Source: JBGTKH01 sp041744735
GTDB taxonomy: Bacteria > Planctomycetota > Planctomycetia > Pirellulales > Pirellulaceae
DNA: 11,005 nucleotides
Direction: 5' to 3'
Assembly (NCBI GenBank): GCA_041744735.1
Contig: JBGTKH010000489.1
Location: forward strand, 1 to 11,005
Positions within the stretch are counted from its first letter, which is position 1. Each line of letters begins with the position of its first letter. Below the pieces are notes generated by a model. That model was not told where the DNA came from. It saw only the letters and a list, made by a program, of their open reading frames with translations, and did no database searches. Positions 5,138 to 11,005 of this stretch are shown piece after piece. The position numbers and the translations under genes are program-made.

Positions 5138-6667
5138 ATGACAATCTCATTTAAAGCTCGACGTGAGCCGCGCGTTTCGTATTTGTTGCTGGGGCAACCC
5201 GGGGGCTTGCGCCCCTCGGCTTGTAGCGCTCTACGTGGGCGGGGCGTGTTGTGTGTGTTGCTGATTTTGACGACGGTGGCACAAGTCGCGGTGGCGGAGC
5301 GGCCGAATGTGCTGTTCATCGCGGTCGACGATCTGCGCGTGGAACTGGAATGTTACGGCGACGCGCACGTCAAGTCACCCAACATCGATCGGCTGGCGGC
5401 GCGCGGGACGTTGTTCAACAGGGCTTACTGTCAGCAAGCGGTGTGCAATCCTTCGCGGGCGTCGCTGCTGACGGGCTTGCGGCCGGACACACTGCAGGTT
5501 TGGGACTTGCCCACACATTTTCGGCAGCAGCGGCCCGACGTCGTGACGCTGCCGCAGTTGTTCAAGCAGCACGGCTATCACACGCAGAATATCGGCAAGA
5601 TCTTTCACAACTGGCGGCAGGATGATTACCAAGGTGACGCGGCCTCGTGGAGCGTGCCGGCCGTGATGCACTACAACAATCACGGCGCGGATCAAGCGGT
5701 GGTGAAAGGCGAACCGCCGCCCAACAAGTCGCGTGTGCCGCGGACCGAAATGCGCGACGTGGCGGACGACGCATATTTCGATGGGCGGATCGCGGACCTC
5801 GCCGTGAAAGCCTTGGGCGACTTGCAACATCGGCCGTTTTTCCTGGCAGTCGGTTTCTGGAAGCCGCACTCGCCGTTCAACGCGCCGCAGCGATATTGGG
5901 ATCTGTACGAGCGCGCGCAGATCAGCCCGCCTGCGAATCCCGACCCACCGGCCGATGTGCCGAATATCGCGCTGCATGACAGCCGCGAGATTCTGAGCGC
6001 CTTCAAAGATCGCCTCGGCGGCCGGCCGACCGATGCCGAAGTGCTCGCCCTGCGTCACGGCTACTATGCGGCGACCAGTTTCGTCGACGCGCAGATCGGC
6101 AAGGTGCTCGATGAACTCGACCGGCTCGGCCTGCAGAAAAACACGGTCGTCGTGTTCTGGTCCGACCACGGCTTTCATCTCGGGGAGCATTCGCTGTGGG
6201 CCAAGACATCGAATTTCGAACTCGACGCGCGCGTGCCATTGATCATCGCCACGCCGAACCACAAGGCCGGCCAGCGGACCGACGCATTGGTCGAATTGCT
6301 CGACCTTTATCCGACGCTCGCCGATCTCTGCGGCTTGGCGGCTCCCAAAGAACTCGAAGGCAAGAGTCTGCGACCCGTCCTGGAAGATCCATCGGCACGC
6401 GTGAAGTCTGCCGCGATCACCCAGCACACGCGCCCGGCCTACCCGCCCGAAGACGGCGAACCGACGGCAATGGGATACTCGCTGCGCACCGACCGCTTCC
6501 GCTACACCGAGTGGCGCGACTTCAAGACCGGCAAAATCTTGGCGCGCGAATTGTACGATCACGAAAGCGATCCGTGGGAGACGATCAACCTCGCTCGGCG
6601 ACCGCAGTCAGACTCGATCGTGCAGAAACTTGAAGCGCAACTGTCCGAGACATTGTCACGCAATTAG
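5138..6667 (+). CDS. Secreted sulfatase, iduronate-2-sulfatase-like
   Basis: A 509-residue sulfatase. Residues 37-53 (VLCVLLILTTVAQVAVA) form an export signal, so it acts outside the cytoplasm. The mature part opens with RPNVLFIAVDDLR, where Asp64 and Asp65 bind calcium. Cys103 in CNPSRASLLTG is the C-x-P-S-R cysteine that is converted to formylglycine, so activity needs a formylglycine-generating enzyme. Further active-site residues are KPHSPF (242-247) and SDHGFHLGEHSLWAK (342-356). The short length and KPHSPF/LGEH pattern are those of iduronate-2-sulfatase-like proteins that desulfate polysaccharides; the real substrate is unknown. The ATG at 5138 has GGAG at 5125-5128, spaced 9 nt. The n-region of the signal is unusually long (36 residues) and contains a GC-rich hairpin repeat. 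A GTG at residue 37 is a less likely alternative start. It follows the PhyH gene closely. Confidence 0.92.
   Translation: MTISFKARREPRVSYLLLGQPGGLRPSACSALRGRGVLCVLLILTTVAQVAVAERPNVLFIAVDDLRVELECYGDAHVKSPNIDRLAARGTLFNRAYCQQAVCNPSRASLLTGLRPDTLQVWDLPTHFRQQRPDVVTLPQLFKQHGYHTQNIGKIFHNWRQDDYQGDAASWSVPAVMHYNNHGADQAVVKGEPPPNKSRVPRTEMRDVADDAYFDGRIADLAVKALGDLQHRPFFLAVGFWKPHSPFNAPQRYWDLYERAQISPPANPDPPADVPNIALHDSREILSAFKDRLGGRPTDAEVLALRHGYYAATSFVDAQIGKVLDELDRLGLQKNTVVVFWSDHGFHLGEHSLWAKTSNFELDARVPLIIATPNHKAGQRTDALVELLDLYPTLADLCGLAAPKELEGKSLRPVLEDPSARVKSAAITQHTRPAYPPEDGEPTAMGYSLRTDRFRYTEWRDFKTGKILARELYDHESDPWETINLARRPQSDSIVQKLEAQLSETLSRN
5199..5219. repeat. GC-rich hairpin inside the signal-peptide coding region
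   Basis: CCG-GGGGC (5199-5206) pairs with GCCCC-CGG (5211-5219, one bulged T at 5216) around the loop TTGC, an 8-bp GC stem in DNA or mRNA. It encodes part of a non-hydrophobic stretch (LGQPGGLRPSAC) placed before the signal peptide core. GC-rich hairpins of this general wording occur as dispersed repeats in planctomycetes to my recollection, but only one copy is visible here. It could also be ordinary GC-rich coding sequence. Confidence 0.4.
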
Positions 6668-6735
6668 CGCACGCGTCTCGCGGTCCTGGCAGGCGCAATG
6701 CATTTCTTCCGGCCAACCGAAACACGGCAAAACAT

Positions 6736-6764
6736 CTGCCAAATGGAAAATTGTGACCTATATT
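6736..6764 (+). promoter_or_regulatory. Candidate sigma-70 type promoter for the TadE/TadG-like operon
   Basis: CTGCCA at 6736-6741 (4 of 6 to the -35 consensus) and TATATT at 6759-6764 (5 of 6 to the -10 consensus) are separated by 17 nt. They lie in the 147-nt gap after the sulfatase gene, and predicted transcription would begin near 6771, leaving a leader of about 44 nt before the ATG at 6815. The AT-rich character of 6741-6770 stands out from the GC-rich surroundings. No intrinsic terminator for the preceding sulfatase gene was found in the gap. Confidence 0.45.
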
Positions 6765-6814
6765 CCTAATAGGGTCCGTCATAGCAACGTGTGATATCAG
6801 CCGTGGAAGAGACG

Positions 6815-7243
6815 ATGAATCGAGGCACTCGTTCGTGTTCGGCCAAACGACGCCGTGGAGCGACGGTTGTCGAGACGGCCATCTGTATCCCCTTCTTTTT
6901 CCTGTTGGTCTTTGGGTTGGTCGAATTCGCCCGGATGGGAATGGCGAAACAGGCCTTGGCGGATGCGGCTCGGGCCGGATGTCGCAAGGCGGTCCTCGTC
7001 ACCACCATCAACCAAGCGGACGCGGAAAAGACGGTCCGCAACCATCTACAAGCGACCATGGCAAATGCCGACGATACGGACAAATGTCGCGTGACGATCA
7101 GTCCCGCGAGCTTCAGCGGTATGGCATCGGGAACGGAAATCACGACGAGCGTGGAAGTGAACTACTCGGACGTTTCGTGGATACCGCCGACCTTCCTGAA
7201 GAAAGTGGTCCTGCGGGGAGAGTCAACGATGAAGCGTGAATGA
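6815..7243 (+). CDS. TadE-like pseudopilin protein, first copy
   Basis: A 142-residue protein. After a basic leader (KRRRG) comes ATVVETAICIPFFFLLVFGLVEFAR, a single N-terminal membrane helix with Glu at +5 from the Gly15/Ala16 junction. This is the type IV pilin-like processing site of TadE family proteins, which are handled by a dedicated prepilin peptidase. The rest (QALADAARAGCRKAV, a beta-rich tail) is exposed outside the membrane. The ATG at 6815 is preferred over a GTG at 6791 because GGAAGA lies a few bases upstream and the family leader starts here. It is the first gene of a three-gene set; its stop overlaps the next start. In Flp/Tad systems such proteins assist assembly of adhesive pili, but no Tad motor or secretin gene is present in the window. 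Confidence 0.85.
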   Translation: MNRGTRSCSAKRRRGATVVETAICIPFFFLLVFGLVEFARMGMAKQALADAARAGCRKAVLVTTINQADAEKTVRNHLQATMANADDTDKCRVTISPASFSGMASGTEITTSVEVNYSDVSWIPPTFLKKVVLRGESTMKRE

Positions 7244-7758
7244 TGCGAGGCGAGTCAAGTATTTGTGGGGCCTACTCTCAAATGATGAAACTACGAACGG
7301 GATTTTCGACAAAGGGCTGTCGTAACCGGCGAGGGGCGGCGGCTGTGGAGTGTGCTTTGGTTGCGCCCTTGCTGGTTCTGATCGTCCTTGGGTCGATGGA
7401 CGTCGGGCAATTTGTCAATGTTAGTCAAGTCGTGAATGATGCTTCCCGCGAGGGAGCACGCCGGGCGTCACGCAGCACGCTGACAAACGAATCAGAAGTG
7501 AAAGCGGCGGTCGAAAGCTTCTTTGCCGATGCCTTTCCCAACGTTCCGGCAAAGGAACTAAATGCCGCGTTGACGGTCAATGTTCGCGACGGCGACGGCG
7601 GGAAAATAAAGGGCGGCGGAGATCTGACGACGATTCCCTTCGGGTCCCCTGTCTCGGTTCAAGTGATCTTTCAATACGACGCCGTTCGCTGGATGGCAGG
7701 GTTTGCCGGAGTTAAGGGCAAGTCCATCCAAACGACGACGATCATGCGGCGCGAGTGA
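7240..7758 (+). CDS. TadE-like pseudopilin protein, second copy
   Basis: A 172-residue protein with the same layout as its neighbour: basic stretch RNRRG, then AAAVECALVAPLLVLIVLGSMDVGQF, with Glu at +5 from the Gly32/Ala33 cleavage point, and the conserved SQVVNDASREGARRAS after the helix. The start at 7240 overlaps the upstream stop (ATGA), suggesting translational coupling. Met15 or Met16 are possible later starts that would give a shorter leader more typical of the family; no clear ribosome binding site decides between them. The C-terminal part contains a Gly/Asp-rich turn (RDGDGGKIKGGG) and a beta-rich end. It is probably a partner of the first TadE-like protein rather than a redundant copy, because the sequences have diverged strongly outside the helix. 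Confidence 0.85.
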   Translation: MMRGESSICGAYSQMMKLRTGFSTKGCRNRRGAAAVECALVAPLLVLIVLGSMDVGQFVNVSQVVNDASREGARRASRSTLTNESEVKAAVESFFADAFPNVPAKELNAALTVNVRDGDGGKIKGGGDLTTIPFGSPVSVQVIFQYDAVRWMAGFAGVKGKSIQTTTIMRRE

Positions 7759-7825
7759 CCTTCGTTGGGCACCACCGATTCTTTTTGTGTATACGCTGTC
7801 AATTCATTTAATGAGAGGCAGAAGG

Positions 7826-8935
7826 ATGCGAAGAAAGCACACCGGCGAGAAAACAACCTCATCACAAAAGGTGAAACGGAAAGGGGTCATTGCTGTGTTG
7901 GCGGCCCTGCTGATGATTGCCCTGCTCGGAATGGCGGCGTTTGCGATCGACTATGGATACCTTGTTACCAGACGGGCACACCTGCAGCGTGCCGCGGACG
8001 CGGCGGCGTTGGCGGCCGTCCGTGACCTCGTGCCTGATAACAATGGGTCCTATGACCTTGCGAAGGTTCGGGCCACGGTCCGTGAGTACGCCGCGTCGAA
8101 CGTCAGCGACGTTTCAGATTTCAAGGTCCTGGATTCGGACATTGAAGTCGGTCGCTACAATCCGGCCACGGTTTACACGAATTTCGCGATGGTTAAGTCG
8201 GGGACCCATGACACGATCCGCGTAACGTTGCGGCGCGACAACCAAGCCAATTCTCCCGTGTCACTTTTCTTCGCGCGAGTGTTGGGGATCAAAGATGCCA
8301 ACGTGAACGCCACCGCGACAGCTATCATGCAGAAGGCAAGCAATTTGATACCGGGTACCGGTATTTTGCCGTTCGCGATCCCGCAGGACAGGTGGAATGC
8401 CTTGAAAGCAGGCGAGGAGTTGAATGTATACGGCGACGGCAAATTGAAGGATGCGTCGGGCACCACGATCCCTGGGAACTGGGGCACGGTCGATATCGGC
8501 GACTCGAACAATACCACCTCGGATCTGCGCGATCAGATAGAGAAAGGTTTGCGGCAGAAGGACCTTGACGCCCTGTATAAGGATGGCCGCATCCCGTCGA
8601 AAGACAACATCGATGGGACAAAATCCTTTTATGCTAATGGCGATCCCGGGCTCTCGTCGGGAATGAAGTCGGCCGTCGAGGCGATTCATGGACAAACCAG
8701 GTTGCTTCCCATCTATGATTCCGTGACCGGGCAAGGCAACAATACGGAATTCCGCATTGTGGGTTGGGCCGTGTGCGAAGTCGTGGACTCCTATTGGGGC
8801 GGATCGCAGAACACGTACGTGAAAATCCAGAAACAGTCGTTTACCTACGACACCTTTCTCAAGCCGCAACCGGACCTGAGCAAGACAGCCCAGGTCATCG
8901 ATGGGGCGTTCACGTCTCCGGTTCTCGTGCAATGA
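7826..8935 (+). CDS. TadG-like protein (Flp pilus-assembly TadE/G family)
   Basis: A 369-residue protein. The ATG at 7826 has GAGAGG (7813-7818) 7 nt upstream; the frame extends further back but without a ribosome binding site. A basic leader ending KVKRKG is followed by the helix VIAVLAALLMIALLGMAAFAIDYGYL, and then by RAHLQRAADAAALAA (51-65), the hallmark of the TadG N-terminal domain. Unlike the two upstream genes it lacks Glu at +5 of the cleavage-like site, as is usual for TadG-type proteins. The rest is a large external region containing GTGILPFAIP, GNWGTVDIGDSN and FRIVGWAVCEVVD; no von Willebrand factor domain is evident. It is likely anchored in the membrane and exposed to the periplasm, working with the two TadE-like proteins. 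There is a 67-nt gap to the upstream gene. Confidence 0.85.
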   Translation: MRRKHTGEKTTSSQKVKRKGVIAVLAALLMIALLGMAAFAIDYGYLVTRRAHLQRAADAAALAAVRDLVPDNNGSYDLAKVRATVREYAASNVSDVSDFKVLDSDIEVGRYNPATVYTNFAMVKSGTHDTIRVTLRRDNQANSPVSLFFARVLGIKDANVNATATAIMQKASNLIPGTGILPFAIPQDRWNALKAGEELNVYGDGKLKDASGTTIPGNWGTVDIGDSNNTTSDLRDQIEKGLRQKDLDALYKDGRIPSKDNIDGTKSFYANGDPGLSSGMKSAVEAIHGQTRLLPIYDSVTGQGNNTEFRIVGWAVCEVVDSYWGGSQNTYVKIQKQSFTYDTFLKPQPDLSKTAQVIDGAFTSPVLVQ

Positions 8936-8976
8936 TTCGGGCACGCCGGCAAGTTCATCACCGGCTGTGATGACGG

Positions 8977-9005
8977 TTCCTGAAAGTCCCGACGTGATGT
9001 AGAAT
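8977..9005 (+). promoter_or_regulatory. Weak candidate promoter for the cytochrome-like gene
   Basis: TAGAAT at 9000-9005 (5 of 6 to the -10 consensus) has TTCCTG at 8977-8982 as a poor -35 element at 17 nt spacing. If used, transcription would start near 9012. That would favour translation from 9052 over the in-frame upstream ATG at 9004. The 116-nt gap after the TadG-like gene shows no other signal except a 5-bp GCCGG/CCGGC stem without a T run. Confidence 0.25.
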
Positions 9006-9051
9006 GGGCGGAGTACGGATCGCCCGCCTACCGCGCGTTCGGACGAAGAAC

Positions 9052-11005
9052 ATGCGACCGTCGCATTCACCACACCGTCGCTCTCTCACCGTCTCACCGC
9101 TTGTCTTTGCCGCGGCATTGCTGGCGGCGTTCGTCTTCATGTCGCACGCCGCGGCGGATGACGCGAGCGTTGTGGCCGAGCGGCTGTTCGTGCAGCAGGT
9201 GAAGCCGATTTTGGCGAGCAAGTGTTTTGCTTGCCACGGCGAAAAGCCCGATGACGTGAAGGGCAAGTTGAATGTGCTCTCGCGTGAAGGGCTGCTGCGC
9301 GGCGGCGAATCGGGCGAGGCATCGCTGGTGCCCGGCAAGCCGGACGAGAGCCTGCTGATGAATGCCGTGCGCTGGGACGGGCTGGAAATGCCGCCCAAGG
9401 CGAACGATCGGCTCACGGCGCAGCAGATCGAGGTGCTGCGGCAATGGATCGCGGCCGGTGCGCCGTGGCCGGACGAGGCGCGGCAGAAACTGTTGGCGCG
9501 CCGCTGGTCCGGCGATGCGGGCGACGGCGGAGTGACGGTGAAGACCAGCGGCGGGTTGAGCGACGAGTGGACCAACCGCCGCTACGCCCCGGCCGACCTG
9601 TGGGCCTATCAACCGATTCAGCGCGGCGATGTTCCGTGGGACGCACTGCGCGAGGACGATGCGCGCCATCCGATCGACGCCTTCATCCAACAGAAGCTGG
9701 CCGAGCGAAATTTACGGCCCGCGCCCCGCGCCGACGCCGCGACGCTGATTCGCCGACTCTCGTTCGGCCTCACTGGCCTGCCGCCGACAGCGGAACAATT
9801 CGACGAGTGGGTCTCTCGTTTAACCCTTCCGCGTAGCCGAAGTCGCCAGACTTTGGATCGCGACATGGAGCCGGACCCCAAAGTCTGGCGACTTCGGCTA
9901 CAAGAAACACCAATCGCCGTTGGCTTGCCGTTAAACGAAGAGGCTTATGCTGAACTGGTCGAGCAACTGCTGGTCAGTCCGCGATATGGCGAACGAATGG
10001 CACAGCACTGGCTCGATGTCGTTCGCTACGCGGACACCTCCGGCTACTCCAACGACTGGGAGCGGCCCCACGCGTGGCGCTACCGCGACTATGTGATTCA
10101 CTCCTTCAACACCGACAAGCCATTCGACCGCTTCGTGCTCGAACAAATCGCCGGCGATGAGTTAGTAAGGATGAAGGATGAAGGCGGAAGGACGAAGGAA
10201 AATTCCAATGCAAGTCAACTTTCATCCCTCATCCTTCAACCTTCATCCTTCAACCTTTATCCTTCGTCCCTGCTCGTCGCCACCGGTTTTCTGCGCATGG
10301 GTCCGTGGGAACAAACGGGGATGAGCGTCGCGGCGGAGACGCGGCAGCTTTGGCTCGACGACGTGACCAACAGCATCGGCGAAACGTTTCTGGGTCACGC
10401 GCTGCGGTGTGCCAAGTGCCATGATCACAAGTTCGATCCGATCCCGACACGGGATTATTACCGGATTCAGGCGGCGTTTGCCTCTACGCAGTTCGACGAC
10501 GCGAAGGCGGATTTTCTGCCGAGCGAAAACGTGGCGGATGCCGAGCGACAGAACACGCTGGCCGCTCAGCAACTGAGTGAAGCCGGCTTGGAGCCGATCA
10601 CCGATTTGGAAGGGGACAATGCGTTCACCCGCATCAAGAGCAAGTTGGCGGACTATCGCAACCGGGCGCTCGCACGGTACGAGCCGGTGGCTTTCAGCGT
10701 CAAAAGTGCCAAGCCCGATGATGTATCGATCTTGATTGGCGGATCGCTCGAACAGCCCGGCCCGCGCGTCGAGCCGGGCGTGTTGAGCTTGGTTACGTAC
10801 TTGTCGACGAGCACGCGCGGTGAAATCCCAACCGCTGGCGAAGGCCGCCGCTGGGCGCTGGCTCGCTGGATCGCCGATGCCGACAACCCGCTCACCGCGC
10901 GCGTGATCGTGAATCGTGTCTGGCAATGGCACTTCGGCCGCGGGTTGGTAGCAACGCCCAATAATTTCGGCAAGACCGGCGCGAAGCCCTCGCATCCCGA
11001 ACTGC
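9052..11005 (+). CDS. Exported planctomycete cytochrome-like protein with PSCyt1, DUF1549 and DUF1553 domains, 3' end outside the window
   Basis: At least 651 residues are encoded before the edge. Residues 1-35 form a signal peptide (PLVFAAALLAAFVFM core, SHAAA end). A PSCyt1 cytochrome domain at about 45-140 carries the haem motif CFACH (58-62) and a later LEMPPK that could supply the second ligand. DUF1549 follows at about 205-480 (HPIDAFIQQKLAERNLRP, SPRYGERMAQHWLDVVRYADTSG) and ends with a second haem-like motif CAKCHDHKFDPIPTRDYY (453-470). DUF1553 starts at about 600 (LARWIADADNPLTARVIVNRVWQWH) and is cut by the edge. Such proteins are exported redox-type proteins of unknown substrate, often beside DUF1501 genes and sulfatases. 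Two palindromic DNA elements interrupt DUF1549 without breaking the frame, adding residues about 256-296 and 372-407. The in-frame ATG at 9004 is an alternative start; neither start has a strong ribosome binding site. Confidence 0.93.
   Translation, partial: MRPSHSPHRRSLTVSPLVFAAALLAAFVFMSHAAADDASVVAERLFVQQVKPILASKCFACHGEKPDDVKGKLNVLSREGLLRGGESGEASLVPGKPDESLLMNAVRWDGLEMPPKANDRLTAQQIEVLRQWIAAGAPWPDEARQKLLARRWSGDAGDGGVTVKTSGGLSDEWTNRRYAPADLWAYQPIQRGDVPWDALREDDARHPIDAFIQQKLAERNLRPAPRADAATLIRRLSFGLTGLPPTAEQFDEWVSRLTLPRSRSRQTLDRDMEPDPKVWRLRLQETPIAVGLPLNEEAYAELVEQLLVSPRYGERMAQHWLDVVRYADTSGYSNDWERPHAWRYRDYVIHSFNTDKPFDRFVLEQIAGDELVRMKDEGGRTKENSNASQLSSLILQPSSFNLYPSSLLVATGFLRMGPWEQTGMSVAAETRQLWLDDVTNSIGETFLGHALRCAKCHDHKFDPIPTRDYYRIQAAFASTQFDDAKADFLPSENVADAERQNTLAAQQLSEAGLEPITDLEGDNAFTRIKSKLADYRNRALARYEPVAFSVKSAKPDDVSILIGGSLEQPGPRVEPGVLSLVTYLSTSTRGEIPTAGEGRRWALARWIADADNPLTARVIVNRVWQWHFGRGLVATPNNFGKTGAKPSHPEL
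9816..9938. repeat. Nested inverted repeat inserted in frame in the DUF1549 region
   Basis: A perfect 24-bp inverted repeat (left arm 9833-9856 beginning GTAGCCGAAGTCGCCAGAC, right arm 9878-9901 ending GACTTCGGCTAC) surrounds a 21-nt loop. An outer 9-bp inverted repeat, TCGTTTAAC at 9816-9824 and GTTAAACGA at 9930-9938, encloses it. The outer unit is 123 nt and the inner unit 69 nt, both multiples of three, and neither adds a stop in the gene's frame. In the protein it gives an Arg-rich segment between FDEWV and EEAYAELVEQLL, which I recall as being nearly adjacent in relatives. Confidence 0.8.
10167..10270. repeat. Purine/pyrimidine-rich inverted repeat inserted in frame in the DUF1549 region
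   Basis: The left arm (10167-10200) is purine-rich with repeated GAAGGAT-like units. The right arm (10221-10270) is the pyrimidine-rich counterpart with CATCCTTCAAC-like units. Bases 10167-10184 are complementary to 10240-10257 at 17 of 18 positions, and several other registers also pair. The protein segment is polar and low-complexity (RMKDEGGRTKENSNASQL, then SSLILQPSSFNLYPSS). It lies between AGDEL and LLVATGFLRMGPWE, blocks I recall as separated by only a short linker in relatives. No stop codon is introduced. Confidence 0.75.

Noticed and set aside
5375..6562. A 395-residue minus-strand frame opposite the sulfatase
   Set aside because: It is a GC-rich shadow; the plus-strand frame contains the complete sulfatase active site, and the antisense product matches nothing recognisable.
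8945..8965. Possible terminator after the TadG-like gene
   Set aside because: Only a 5-bp GCCGG/CCGGC stem with an 11-nt loop and no T run.
8261..9073. A 270-residue minus-strand frame opposite the TadG-like gene
   Set aside because: No domain or ribosome binding site; it overlaps a well-supported gene and the next promoter region.
9094..9690. Minus-strand frames opposite the cytochrome-like gene, including another at 10243-10995
   Set aside because: They are antisense to conserved PSCyt1, DUF1549 and DUF1553 motifs and have antisense-like composition.

Overview
The window looks like chromosome of a planctomycete, probably of the Pirellula/Blastopirellula type. The strongest marker is the gene running off the right edge, a secreted PSCyt1-DUF1549-DUF1553 cytochrome-like protein, a family greatly expanded in Planctomycetota. 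An exported formylglycine-type sulfatase, a PhyH dioxygenase beside it, and a TadE/TadE/TadG-like pseudopilin trio fit the same lineage. This assignment comes from family knowledge; no database search was possible.

Left part (1-4114), an accessory and partly eroded region. The left edge carries, on the minus strand, the C-terminal part of what looks like a NACHT-type STAND NTPase that has lost its nucleotide-binding half. Next to it, on the same strand, is a long gene for an unusual fusion: a degenerate class-2 dihydroorotate-dehydrogenase-like barrel followed by a membrane domain built from two copies of one module. A small plus-strand gene of unknown function (2423-2737) is divergent from it. 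It is followed by a truncated HNH-like reading frame abutting a complete type II toxin-antitoxin pair (RHH antitoxin, then PIN toxin, overlapping by 4 nt), all on the minus strand.

Middle part (4115-6667). A divergent intergenic region carries a nested palindromic element with two related hairpins. After it come a PhyH-family dioxygenase and an iduronate-2-sulfatase-like sulfatase, 21 nt apart, a likely two-gene operon for breakdown or modification of a sulfated substrate.

Right part (6668-11005). A plausible promoter precedes two TadE-like genes and one TadG-like gene, an operon of small N-terminally anchored surface or pilus proteins. The cytochrome-like gene begins at 9052 and is incomplete at the window edge.

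The most interesting signal is at the DNA level: several different inverted-repeat elements, apparently inserted in or between genes. Two lie inside the cytochrome-like gene and keep its reading frame open, so each adds about 35-40 residues compared with my recollection of the family. A third GC-rich hairpin lies in the region encoding the signal peptide of the sulfatase. The intergenic element at 4184-4268 and the intragenic one at 9816-9938 share the core GTAGCCGAAGTC and the same nested layout. No tRNA, rRNA, CRISPR array, transposase or convincing intrinsic terminator was seen.
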